Shown here: piece after piece, positions 7,109-14,156 of the stretch | Position numbering within the stretch: the first letter of the stretch is position 1 | How the letters are laid out: the number at the start of each line of letters is the position of its first letter | DNA from: CAUZSH01 sp963582935 | GTDB taxonomy: Bacteria > Pseudomonadota > Gammaproteobacteria > Francisellales > Francisellaceae | Length of the DNA: 15,294 nucleotides | Reading direction: 5' to 3' | Assembly (NCBI GenBank): GCA_963582935.1 | Contig: CAUZSH010000050.1 | Coordinates: 1 to 15,294, forward strand | Notes under the pieces: generated by a model | What the model saw: the letters and a program-made list of their open reading frames with translations, nothing else | Database searches by the model: none | What the model was told of the DNA's origin: nothing | Made by a program: the position numbers and the translations under genes

Positions 7109-10100
7109 ATGACGATTGCGTTTGTACATTTGCGTGTACACAGTGAATATTCCTTAGTCGATGGGATTATTCGCCATAAAAAATTATTGAGCGAGCTTCA
7201 AAATCGTCAAATGCCAGCCATTGCTTTGACAGATGAATGCAATATGTTTGGCGTGATTAAGCAATATAAATCTTTTTTATCCGCAGGGGTTAAGCCTATT
7301 TTCGGCGTGGACTTTAAAGTTAAGGCTGATGATGAGGTTACACGGCTGACTTTATTGGCAGAAACCAATGAAGGCTATCAGAGTTTAGTTAATTTGGTTT
7401 CAAAAGCATACCTAGAAGCAGCACGAGAGAATGGCATCCCCATTATTGATAAATCTTGGTTAACGCCCGAAAACCTAAAAGGGTTGATCGGATTATCTTG
7501 TGCACAAGAAGGTGAAATTGGAAAATTGATTGATGCGGGACACCCTCATCAGGCAAAGCGCGCACTGGACACCTATTTGGATTTATTTGGGGAGGGCTCC
7601 TTTTTTATTGAGTTACAACGTGTGGGGAAAGTGGGAGAACCCTATTACATTCAAAATGCCTTAAAGCTTGCAGCTGAAAATAATGCTCCCGTAGTGGCGA
7701 CAAATGATGTACGTTTTATGGATCAAGGTGATTATGATGTGCATGAGATTCGAGTGGGAATTTCTGATGGTTATACAATGTTGGATGAATCGAGAAAAAG
7801 CCTTTATACGGATCAACAGTATTTAAAATCAGCCAAAGAGATGGCAAGCTTATTTGCGGATATTCCAAGCGCATTACAAAATACGGTGGAAATTGCCAAG
7901 CGTTGTAACGTGACTTTTGAGCTTGGGAAAGCTGTGTTGCCTCAGTTTGAGATCCCAGAAGGCATGACCGAAGCAGAATTTTTTGCAAAAGAATCATTTG
8001 ATGGATTGGAAGCGCGTTTCCCTTTTATTTTGGCGGGTGCGGATGCTGAAAAACAGAAAGCGTTGAGAAAAGAATATGAGGAACGTTTGCAAATTGAAAT
8101 TGATGTAATATGTGGCATGGGGTTTCCGGGGTATTTTTTGATCGTTGCAGATTTTATTGAGTGGTCAAAGAACAATGATGTGCCAGTAGGTCCTGGTCGT
8201 GGTTCAGGTGCAGGTTCTTTGGTGGCTTATTCGTTGAAAATTACGGATATTGACCCCATCGCCTATGGGCTGCTCTTTGAGCGTTTTTTGAATCCTGAAC
8301 GGGTTTCTATGCCCGATTTCGATATTGATTTTTGCATCAATGGTCGCGATAGAGTGGTAGATTATGTTGCACAAAAATATGGTCGAGACAGTGTTTCACA
8401 GATTATCACTTATGGTACGATGGCTGCAAAGGCGGTTGTGCGAGATGTGGGGCGTGTATTGGGGCAACCCTATGGCTTTGTGGATCGAATTGCCAAACTT
8501 ATTCCGAACGAATTAGGTATAAAATTGCCAGATGCTTGTGCAAAAGGAACACCATTAGGTGACTTGGCAGCTGAAGATGAATCTGTAGATGGCTTGTTAA
8601 AGATCGCTTTGAAGCTTGAAGGCACCGTTCGGAATGTGGGTAAGCATGCAGCAGGGGTTGTCATCTCTCCAACATTGGTTTCAGATTATTCCCCCGTTTA
8701 TTGTGAAGAAGGCACACAACAGCTGATTACACAGTTTGATAAATACGACGTAGAGGAAGCGGGGTTGGTAAAGTTTGACTTCTTGGGCCTTAGAAACTTA
8801 ACTATTATTGATGGTGCAGTGAAGCTGATTAATCAACGACTTGCCCTTAGTGGTGAAGAATCCATTGATATTACGCGAATTCGATTAGATGATAGCAAAA
8901 CCTTTGATCTGTTAAAACGTGCAGAAACCACGGGGATATTCCAGTTAGAGTCCCGAGGAATGAAAGAGTTGATTAGTAAGCTTGCACCTGACTGTTTTGA
9001 AGAAATTATTGCCTTGGTGGCTTTATATCGTCCTGGACCATTGGGCTCAGGAATGGTAGATGATTTTGTTAATCGTAAACATGGTCGTCAACAAGTATCT
9101 TATCCACATCCTGAATTAGAGGGTGTGTTAAAAGAAACTTATGGCACGATCTTATACCAAGAGCAGGTAATGCAAATTGCGCAGATTTTGGCAGGATACT
9201 CATTGGGCGGTGCGGATATTCTAAGGCGCGCTATGGGGAAAAAGAACCCTGCTGAAATGGCGACACAGCGATCTATTTTTGAGGAAGGATGTGCAAAAAA
9301 TGATATTGATGCAGAACTTGCTACCTCTGTTTTTGACTTAATGGAAGAGTTTGCAAAATATGGTTTTAACAAATCACATTCTGCCGCTTATGCATTGGTG
9401 TCTTATCAAACGGCTTGGCTGAAGACGCATTATCCCGCAGAGTTTATGGCAGCCTTACTTTCTTCGGACATGGATAAAACGGATAAGGTCATTAATTTTG
9501 TGATGGAATGCAAGCGTATGGGCGTGACGTTGCTTTTACCGCATGTGAATCATAGTGATTATGTTTTTAGTGTGAATAAGTTTGGTGCGGTGGTTTATGG
9601 GCTGGGTGCAATTAAAGGTGCAGGTGAGGCGGCGATGCAGATGATCGTTGCTGAGCGTGCAAAGACGGGTGAGTTTAAAGATATTTTTGATTTTTGTAAA
9701 CGTTTAGATTTAAAGAAAGCCAATAAGCGTGTTTTAGACGCCTTAGTGTATGCGGGTGCTTTGGATGATCTGACGGCACATCGAGCGCAGACGCTTGCAA
9801 CCATTCCTGCTGCCACAAAAGCATCCGAGCAGATAGAGAAAACGGTTTCGAGTGGGCAAAATGATTTATTTGGCTTTGACCTCGGTGGTGAAGTTGAGGG
9901 GAACCAACCAAAAGTAGACTATGCCAAATGTGATGCTTGGGGACTGAAAGAAAATCTTCAGCGTGAAAAATCGGTGCTTGGACTTTACCTTTCGGGGCAT
10001 ATTATTGATGAGGTTAAGCATTGGTTACCAAAGATTCAGGCGCAGCCATTAAATACACTTGAACCCTCGCATCGAAAAACGGCTGTGCGTATGGCGGGTG

Positions 10101-10609
10101 TTGTCACAAGTTGGGAGCAACGAAAAACCAAGCGTGGCACGATGATTGGAATCTTAGGGTTGGATGATGGTACTGAGCGCATTGAGATGGTTTTATTTAG
10201 CAAAATACTAGAAGAAGTGAAAGATCAAATTAAGGTGGATGATACGATTTTGGTTGAGGGTGAAGTGAGCATTGATGATTTCACCGATCGTTTACGCATA
10301 ACTGCACAATCCGTGATTCCCTTCGACGCAGCATTAAATAGTTTGCTTAGCGGGGTGAAGTTGAGCTTGAATCTTGGGCAAATGAATGGCAATAGCGTTG
10401 AGCGTATAAGCAAAAGTTTTGGGATGTTGACTTCTGATGAAGTAACGGGTGAAAATTTAAAATCACTCAAGGTGCTGTTCATCATGCGTTGTGATGATTG
10501 CCAGTTAGGTTTGAGATCTGAGGCGGTTTCAATTGTTTCGGTGAATGATTCGTATCATGAAATATCACAGCTTCCTTTTGTGGAGAAAGTGGAGTATTTA
10601 TTTGATTAG
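7109..10609 (+). CDS. dnaE: DNA polymerase III alpha subunit
   Basis: The 1166-residue product is the replicative polymerase catalytic subunit of the E. coli DnaE1 type (1160 residues). The N-terminal PHP domain begins FVHLRVHSEYSLVDG. The catalytic palm shows PGRGSGAGSLVAY and PDFDIDF (Asp403, Asp405), with the third carboxylate Asp557 in VKFDFLGLRNL. These sit two residues from the E. coli positions 401, 403 and 555. The clamp-binding motif QNDLF is at 917-921, and an OB fold (VRMAGVVTSWEQRKTKRG) follows. The start at 7109 fits the family N-terminus and has an AGG 8 bases upstream; an ATG 48 bases earlier adds an unmatched leader. The PHP motif TDECNMFG lacks a metal-ligand His, as in E. 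coli, so proofreading probably comes from a separate epsilon subunit. The stop overlaps the convergent gene by 4 bases. Confidence 0.98.
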   Translation: MTIAFVHLRVHSEYSLVDGIIRHKKLLSELQNRQMPAIALTDECNMFGVIKQYKSFLSAGVKPIFGVDFKVKADDEVTRLTLLAETNEGYQSLVNLVSKAYLEAARENGIPIIDKSWLTPENLKGLIGLSCAQEGEIGKLIDAGHPHQAKRALDTYLDLFGEGSFFIELQRVGKVGEPYYIQNALKLAAENNAPVVATNDVRFMDQGDYDVHEIRVGISDGYTMLDESRKSLYTDQQYLKSAKEMASLFADIPSALQNTVEIAKRCNVTFELGKAVLPQFEIPEGMTEAEFFAKESFDGLEARFPFILAGADAEKQKALRKEYEERLQIEIDVICGMGFPGYFLIVADFIEWSKNNDVPVGPGRGSGAGSLVAYSLKITDIDPIAYGLLFERFLNPERVSMPDFDIDFCINGRDRVVDYVAQKYGRDSVSQIITYGTMAAKAVVRDVGRVLGQPYGFVDRIAKLIPNELGIKLPDACAKGTPLGDLAAEDESVDGLLKIALKLEGTVRNVGKHAAGVVISPTLVSDYSPVYCEEGTQQLITQFDKYDVEEAGLVKFDFLGLRNLTIIDGAVKLINQRLALSGEESIDITRIRLDDSKTFDLLKRAETTGIFQLESRGMKELISKLAPDCFEEIIALVALYRPGPLGSGMVDDFVNRKHGRQQVSYPHPELEGVLKETYGTILYQEQVMQIAQILAGYSLGGADILRRAMGKKNPAEMATQRSIFEEGCAKNDIDAELATSVFDLMEEFAKYGFNKSHSAAYALVSYQTAWLKTHYPAEFMAALLSSDMDKTDKVINFVMECKRMGVTLLLPHVNHSDYVFSVNKFGAVVYGLGAIKGAGEAAMQMIVAERAKTGEFKDIFDFCKRLDLKKANKRVLDALVYAGALDDLTAHRAQTLATIPAATKASEQIEKTVSSGQNDLFGFDLGGEVEGNQPKVDYAKCDAWGLKENLQREKSVLGLYLSGHIIDEVKHWLPKIQAQPLNTLEPSHRKTAVRMAGVVTSWEQRKTKRGTMIGILGLDDGTERIEMVLFSKILEEVKDQIKVDDTILVEGEVSIDDFTDRLRITAQSVIPFDAALNSLLSGVKLSLNLGQMNGNSVERISKSFGMLTSDEVTGENLKSLKVLFIMRCDDCQLGLRSEAVSIVSVNDSYHEISQLPFVEKVEYLFD

Positions 10610-11838
10610 GGAAACAATTTCAGCGCCTCTATTTCCCATAATAAATGCTCAGCAGCTTCTTCTTTTGCCTTTCGTGGTGAGGCTTCGGATGTTGTGATGG
10701 ATAAATCAAATGCGGGGATTTCACAAGTGACCTCAAATTCGTAAGGGGGTTCATTTGTGATTTTTTCCATGGTATAGGTCGGGGCACTCTTGCCGTTTGT
10801 AATGAGGAGATTATAAAGTTTATCCTGCATGCTTTTCGGGTCAGCAATAGGTGCTTGACGTGCAGCAATGATTTTTTTTGCAATGAGGCTGATTTTTGCT
10901 TGTGACGTTGGTTTAGGCGCTAGATCAATTTCTGGATGATCGAGATTTTCTTCCGCACCAATTTCATGACTCGTCGCTGTTAAAATTTCGGCAGGAGGCT
11001 CTTCGATAATCTCAGGTTCTGGTAAGTCTTCTTTCTCAACGCATTCAAATGGGTAGGCGATGCCTTGTTGTTGCATCAGTGAAAGCATATTTAAACAAGC
11101 GCACTCTTTCGCATCGGCTTTACTAAGCCCTGCACCAATCACCACAAGTTCAGAGTGGAGAACCTGACAGGTGGCAATATAGTTAGAACCGCTTACTTCG
11201 TAGCTGATTTTGGGGAAGGAACTACGTCCATAGGCTTCTGATGCCACGATATTAAGCTCGGCAGTAATGTTTTCTAGATAATAAAGTTTAACGCCTTCAA
11301 TGATTGCGCTCGGGGCTTTCATGTCATTTTGCCAAGATAACTTGCCACCAAACTTTCCAATAGCTGCAATGCGTCCGATAATATCAGTAATGCGTTTTTG
11401 AGCTTTCAATTTTTTTTCAGCCACGATTTCTTCATAGGCATCACCATTCAGATCAATGGTAAACCTTCCTGCCATGATGCTGTCTTGATAACGCTCTCGA
11501 GCCTTATAATATTTAATGGCTTGATAAAGCTTAGCTTCTGGAATATGTCCAGTGTCTTCGAGAATATCAATGCCAATTTGCGATTTAAGCGGCTTTGGAT
11601 TTTCAAAATCAAAAGCATTGGGGTAAGTTATTTCCAGTTCTTTGATCACTTTAATCGCCCGATTAAAATGGCTACTTCGTTGATCAATTTCTCGGAATTT
11701 ACGTTCTGCTCTATAGACGGACTGGAGTAATTCCTGAACATTTTTTGTTTTTTGTTGTGTCTCCGGGAGCGCCAGTAGTTTTAGCTTGATGGCTTCGGTG
11801 CCTTTTTTGGTATTAAGAAGGTCTAAAATGCTTGCCAT
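10606..11838 (-). CDS. ProQ/FinO-domain RNA-binding protein fused to two dsRNA-binding domains
   Basis: The 410-residue product has three RNA-binding modules. Residues about 57-152 match the ProQ/FinO fold: a helix ending TYPNAFDF, then PKPLKSQIGID (compare RPLKIGI in ProQ), LYQAIKYYKARERY (compare LRSALRLYTSSWRY) and GRFTIDLNGD (compare GATRVDLDGN). Residues about 176-258 look like a dsRBD: helix, strands PKISYEVSG, IATCQVL and ELVVIGAG, then SKADAKECACLNML in place of the canonical KKxAK helix. An acidic, Pro-rich linker (about 265-312) follows. Residues about 335-405 form a second dsRBD, with PTYTMEKI, YEFEVTCEI and SPRKAKEEAAEHLL. No RNase III catalytic motif is present. Known ProQ/FinO proteins bind structured small RNAs and 3' ends, so a chaperone for long duplex RNA is plausible, but its function is unproven. 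The ATG has an AGG 7 bases upstream. The gene is convergent with dnaE. Confidence 0.85.
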   Translation of the reverse strand: MASILDLLNTKKGTEAIKLKLLALPETQQKTKNVQELLQSVYRAERKFREIDQRSSHFNRAIKVIKELEITYPNAFDFENPKPLKSQIGIDILEDTGHIPEAKLYQAIKYYKARERYQDSIMAGRFTIDLNGDAYEEIVAEKKLKAQKRITDIIGRIAAIGKFGGKLSWQNDMKAPSAIIEGVKLYYLENITAELNIVASEAYGRSSFPKISYEVSGSNYIATCQVLHSELVVIGAGLSKADAKECACLNMLSLMQQQGIAYPFECVEKEDLPEPEIIEEPPAEILTATSHEIGAEENLDHPEIDLAPKPTSQAKISLIAKKIIAARQAPIADPKSMQDKLYNLLITNGKSAPTYTMEKITNEPPYEFEVTCEIPAFDLSITTSEASPRKAKEEAAEHLLWEIEALKLFP

Positions 11839-11939
11839 ATATTACCTGAGTGATGGTGTCTTATTATGCTTTTTCGGCGCTCATTTTAGCACTTAGGTTA
11901 AAAATCGCATCATATATTATGAGATTTATTGGAATAAAT

Positions 11940-12053
11940 ATGTCACTTTATGCTGAAACGAGTCCAATTCCTGGAATGATGGTCCCCCACGGTTTCCAAG
12001 AAACCTCACTGGTTAGCCCAAGTAAATTCATCTGTAAGCTACGTTTTCATTAA
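11940..12053 (+). other. Short unexplained segment, open on both strands, with a perfect hairpin
   Basis: On the plus strand an ATG at 11940 with GGA 7 bases upstream opens 37 codons, including SPIPGMMVPHGFQETSLVSP. On the minus strand the same bases encode a 27-codon ORF containing TSEVSWKPWGTIIPGIGLV. Within it GGTTTC (11991-11996) and GAAACC (12000-12005) form a perfect 6-bp hairpin. I recognise neither peptide. It may be a gene scrap or a structured repeat. The bases 11839-11939 upstream probably hold the promoter of the ProQ-dsRBD gene on the minus strand, but no clear boxes are visible. Confidence 0.25.
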
Positions 12054-12134
12054 TTGTTTAAAATGATTTGGGTGCATTGCTACATCAAGCCAAGCCTCAG
12101 CTGTTTTACTGATATTTTTGCTTATTTCGCTGCG
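12039..12134 (-). pseudogene. Possible C-terminal gene scrap, unrecognised
   Basis: A minus-strand frame ending in TAG at 12039-12041 reads SEISKNISKTAEAWLDVAM and then HPNHFKQLMKT. The composition looks like genuine coding sequence, and the frame enters the GC-rich element at its upstream end. Codons beyond that point become Arg/Leu/Ser-rich and unconvincing. This suggests that the last 30 or so codons of a lost gene abut the element. The family is unknown. Confidence 0.3.
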
Positions 12135-12251
12135 AGACAGGGAGAGGCGAAGCCGAGGTCGAGCAGTCCTCAGAAGGTCGGTACGGAGGTGGGCGTCTGA
12201 GGCAGAACCATCTGCGAGGGTAGTGGTTCGATTTTGGCAGGAGCCAAAATC
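12134..12251. repeat. GC-rich, hairpin-rich element of unknown class (possible structured RNA or mobile repeat)
   Basis: This stretch is visibly richer in G and C than its AT-rich surroundings and folds into successive stems. GGC/GCC (12146-12154) has a GAA loop. CCTCAGA (12168-12174) pairs with TCTGAGG (12196-12202). GCAGA/TCTGC (12202-12215) has an ACCA loop, alternative to GAACCA (12205-12210) pairing with TGGTTC (12224-12229). Last is a perfect 9-bp stem, GATTTTGGC (12230-12238) with GCCAAAATC (12243-12251) and an AGGA loop. It does not match tRNA, tmRNA, RNase P RNA, SRP RNA or the group II intron domain V that I know. No T-run follows, so it is not a simple terminator. A diverged inverted relative lies at 13935-13971. 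Confidence 0.45.
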
Positions 12252-12283
12252 TATTATGAACGACCGAGCAACACGCCAAATCA

Positions 12284-12409
12284 GTTATAGATGAAAATAT
12301 AGTTGCTATAAAAGCACACATCGAAAAAATATATGAAGGAATACCGATCTATGGTAGCTTAAAAGTTCACCAGCAGCTCTTGTGTATATTAGGAGATCCC
12401 TTTTTTTGA
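12284..12409 (+). pseudogene. Fragment of an IS3-family transposase (OrfB N-terminal part)
   Basis: The frame from 12284 to a TGA at 12407 reads VIDENIVAIKAHIEKIYEG, then IPIYGSLKVHQQLL. This resembles the helical region before the integrase core of IS3-type OrfB, in which a helix precedes a YG(S/A)xRIHxEL motif. The DDE catalytic core is absent, and the fragment ends where the IS91 transposase promoter begins. It is probably a scrap left after IS91 or another element inserted. The match is short, so the family assignment is tentative. Confidence 0.4.
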
Positions 12410-12433
12410 CACGCTTTCAGAAATGCATATAAT
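12406..12433 (+). promoter_or_regulatory. Consensus sigma-70 promoter of the IS91-like transposase remnant
   Basis: TTGACA (12406-12411) and TATAAT (12428-12433) are both exact consensus boxes separated by 16 bases. Transcription would begin near 12440, about 30 bases before the transposase ATG at 12473. No other promoter in the window is this close to consensus. Confidence 0.7.
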
Positions 12434-12472
12434 ACAGTCTACAAATTATAATCCCATACAAATCAGGCTGTT

Positions 12473-13683
12473 ATGGCTTATCCCAATCACAATAAACGCA
12501 AACTTCAAACGTATAAATCAATCTTTATTGAGAATATTGAAAGCTTCAAAAAAGAGTACCCAAAATTTGATACGGCTTACCACGAGTCAGTCATTAAAAA
12601 AATGCTTGACTGTGGCACGGTTGAAGGTGGATATGCCGAATATGATTGTATGCATTGTGGCGGAGACAAGCATGTTGTCTTCTTTAGCTGTAAATCAAAA
12701 CTATGTTTGAAGTGCGCAAAGAGATATGCGGTCGAAGCTGCTGAGAGCATTGCATCTCAGTTGATACAGGGCGTTAAATATAGGCAGGTTGTTTTGACGA
12801 TTCCAAAACAATTTAGGAATCTGTTTTACGACCATGATGACCATAAACAGCTCTACTCATCATTTATGAAGATTGCATTTGAGTGTTTGGAAGAAGTGTT
12901 GCGTATAATTCTCAAGAAAGAGAATATTAAAATCGCTGAAATCACCTTTATTCATACGCATTCACGTAGCGGAGAGTATAAACCACACATTCATATTATC
13001 CTTGGAGAAGGGGCTTTGGATGTCGATGATGAAAAATAGCTAACATTTAAAAAGATCAATTTATCTACACTTAGAAAAACATGGCAGAAGCACCTGCTAG
13101 CCTTTGCAGCTCTACACTTCCCTCAAGAAATTAGGTTGATCTAGAAGATGGAATTATTGTATCCAGATGGCTTCTATACGCATCCAGGAGAAAAGATTAA
13201 TGATAAAGTCCCCAGAAACAACAAAGGTCTTCTCAGGTATTTGACAGCATACTTGGCATCACCGCCTATCAGTTTGGGAAGGCTAGAAGGGTATTCAAAT
13301 GGCAGGGTCTATTATCATTACAACTCGCATGAGACGGGTAAGAAAGAGCTGGAAGTAGTGCGCCCTGTGTTGTTTTGAAGCGTATGATGCAACATGTTAT
13401 GCCCAAGAACTTTCAAAGAATGCGCTACTGTGGACTGCAAGCGACAGCCACTTTCAAAAAATATCTACCAATGATAATTAAGCTAATTGGTGATTTGGTT
13501 GATAGGGTCGTCAATGCCACTAGAAAGCTATTCTACGCTGAAATATTTCAGAAAACAGTCAATATAACTCCATTTGTATGTCGCAAGTGCAGCAAAGGAA
13601 TGGAGTTATCGTGTCTTTATCATCCTGATAGGGGAGGGACTTTTTTTGATGAGTTTGCCGTTAATCAAGGGATGTTAAAGTAG
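12473..13683 (+). pseudogene. IS91-family (HUH, Y2) transposase, inactivated by stops and a frameshift
   Basis: The product of an ancestral frame of about 400 codons is recognisable as an IS91-type rolling-circle transposase. The N-terminal zinc-binding part has CMHCGG and SCKSKLCLKCAKRY, followed by YRQVVLTIPKQFRNLF. The HUH motif is visible in YKPHIHIILGEG, and the paired-tyrosine motif in LLRYLTAYLASPP. A ribbon (FVCRKCSKG) and CLYHPDRGGTFFDE close the protein. The frame is broken by TAG at 13037-13039, TAG at 13142-13144 and a shift near 13371-13378, after which QHVMPKNFQRMRY continues in another frame. The gene therefore reads as three ORFs but is one dead transposase; the first, 188 codons long, could still be translated. 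IS91 elements lack terminal inverted repeats. A GTTC at 13694-13697 could mark an end, but the boundaries are not established. Confidence 0.85.
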
Positions 13684-13844
13684 CTGTGGCTTTGTTCACG
13701 TATTTGTGACAGACGCTAAGATGAAAAATGAATTGGTAGCTACAGCAGAGCTCGTATGTGTAAAAAGTTAATATCTGTGTTTGCATTTTAGTCAATAAAC
13801 TGCTAGCTTCAAGATTAAGATTCTTAATTGACGAGTGTAGTGCA

Positions 13845-13976
13845 ATGAAACAAGTAATGCAGTCAGCCTCAAAACGACAGATGAAATCTGTACCGTTTGC
13901 TGCGCATTTACTTTCTGTTTCAATCCTTCTTTCTCTGGCACTACTAGTCCTCCGCTTCGGCGGTCTATCTCTTTAA
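13845..13976 (+). CDS. Possible 43-residue single-pass membrane peptide
   Basis: An ATG at 13845 opens 43 codons. The product has a basic N-terminal third (MKQVMQSASKRQMKSVP) and a hydrophobic core (LLSVSILLSLALLVL), ending RFGGLSL. This layout suits a small inner-membrane protein or a hydrophobic toxin-type peptide. No good Shine-Dalgarno precedes it. The last codons overlap the CCGC-TTCG-GCGG hairpin of the repeat at 13935-13971. A longer frame on the opposite strand covers the same bases. It may be chance within the mobile-element debris. Confidence 0.22.
   Translation: MKQVMQSASKRQMKSVPFAAHLLSVSILLSLALLVLRFGGLSL
13935..13971 (-). repeat. Diverged inverted relative of the GC-rich element, with a TTCG-loop hairpin
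   Basis: Read on the minus strand, this segment shares a spaced pattern with 12134-12173: GAGA-AG, CGAAGC, GAGG, AG, AGT and CAG in the same order, with small gaps. CCGC (13952-13955) and GCGG (13960-13963) pair around a TTCG loop. Translated in the matching frames, the two copies give SIKEIDRRSGGLVV here and SLRDRERRSRGRAV at the other copy. They lie on either side of the dead IS91 gene in opposite orientation. The similarity was judged by eye and covers only about 40 bases. Confidence 0.35.
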
Positions 13977-14095
13977 TACTCAACAGTGCAGTCAATTTAT
14001 ATTTTCAATAGTTAATATTAAATAAAGACATAACTCGGGGCAGAGCAATAGGACCCCTAGTTGTTAGATTACCATGATGGTGGTGATTCGTCATT

Positions 14096-14149
14096 GCGTT
14101 AATTGTACGACAGTGTGCCATAGCAATTAATATACGACAGAGTGAACAG
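14096..14149. repeat. 27-base imperfect direct repeat upstream of the second transporter
   Basis: Two adjacent 27-base units begin at 14096 and 14123. Their cores TGTACGACAGTGTG and TATACGACAGAGTG agree at 12 of 14 positions. The second unit ends 7 bases before the transporter ATG. The exact phasing next to a start codon would suit a direct-repeat binding site or a small duplication. No protein can be named. Confidence 0.4.
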
Positions 14150-14156
14150 GATTAAT

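Larger units (their letters stand above)
13684..14095. other. Intergenic debris between the IS91 remnant and the second transporter
   Basis: Apart from the small hydrophobic ORF and the hairpin repeat listed separately, this stretch shows only short symmetric sequences. ATTAAG (13814-13819) pairs with CTTAAT (13823-13828), and ACCAT-G-ATGGT lies near 14071-14081. No RNA gene or coding remnant was recognised. Confidence 0.4.

Noticed and set aside
11398..11730. Plus-strand 110-codon ORF inside the ProQ-dsRBD gene
   Set aside because: It lies opposite the conserved ProQ domain, is Phe/Ile-rich without motifs, and is best read as the antisense of that gene.
11850..11939. N-terminal part of a 67-codon plus-strand ORF
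   Set aside because: It runs through the likely promoter region of the ProQ-dsRBD gene, has no Shine-Dalgarno, and shows no family resemblance.
12218..12240. GGTTCGATT resembling a tRNA T-loop
   Set aside because: The flanking bases do not form the T stem, and no acceptor, D or anticodon arms can be drawn; the bases belong to the 9-bp hairpin.
12230..12251. The 9-bp AGGA-loop hairpin as a rho-independent terminator
   Set aside because: No run of T follows it on either strand, and no intact gene ends beside it.
12106..12321. Minus-strand 71-codon ORF through the GC-rich element
   Set aside because: It crosses several perfect stems and an IS3 scrap in the opposite orientation, and the Ser/Pro/Arg-rich product looks like translated non-coding DNA.
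13148..13683. Two separate small genes after the first transposase ORF
   Set aside because: Their products continue the same IS91 transposase (paired-tyrosine motif, then C-terminal ribbon), so they are pieces of one broken gene.
13907..13926. GTTTCAATCC-like string resembling the end of some CRISPR repeats
   Set aside because: It occurs once, with no spaced repeats, no leader and no cas genes.
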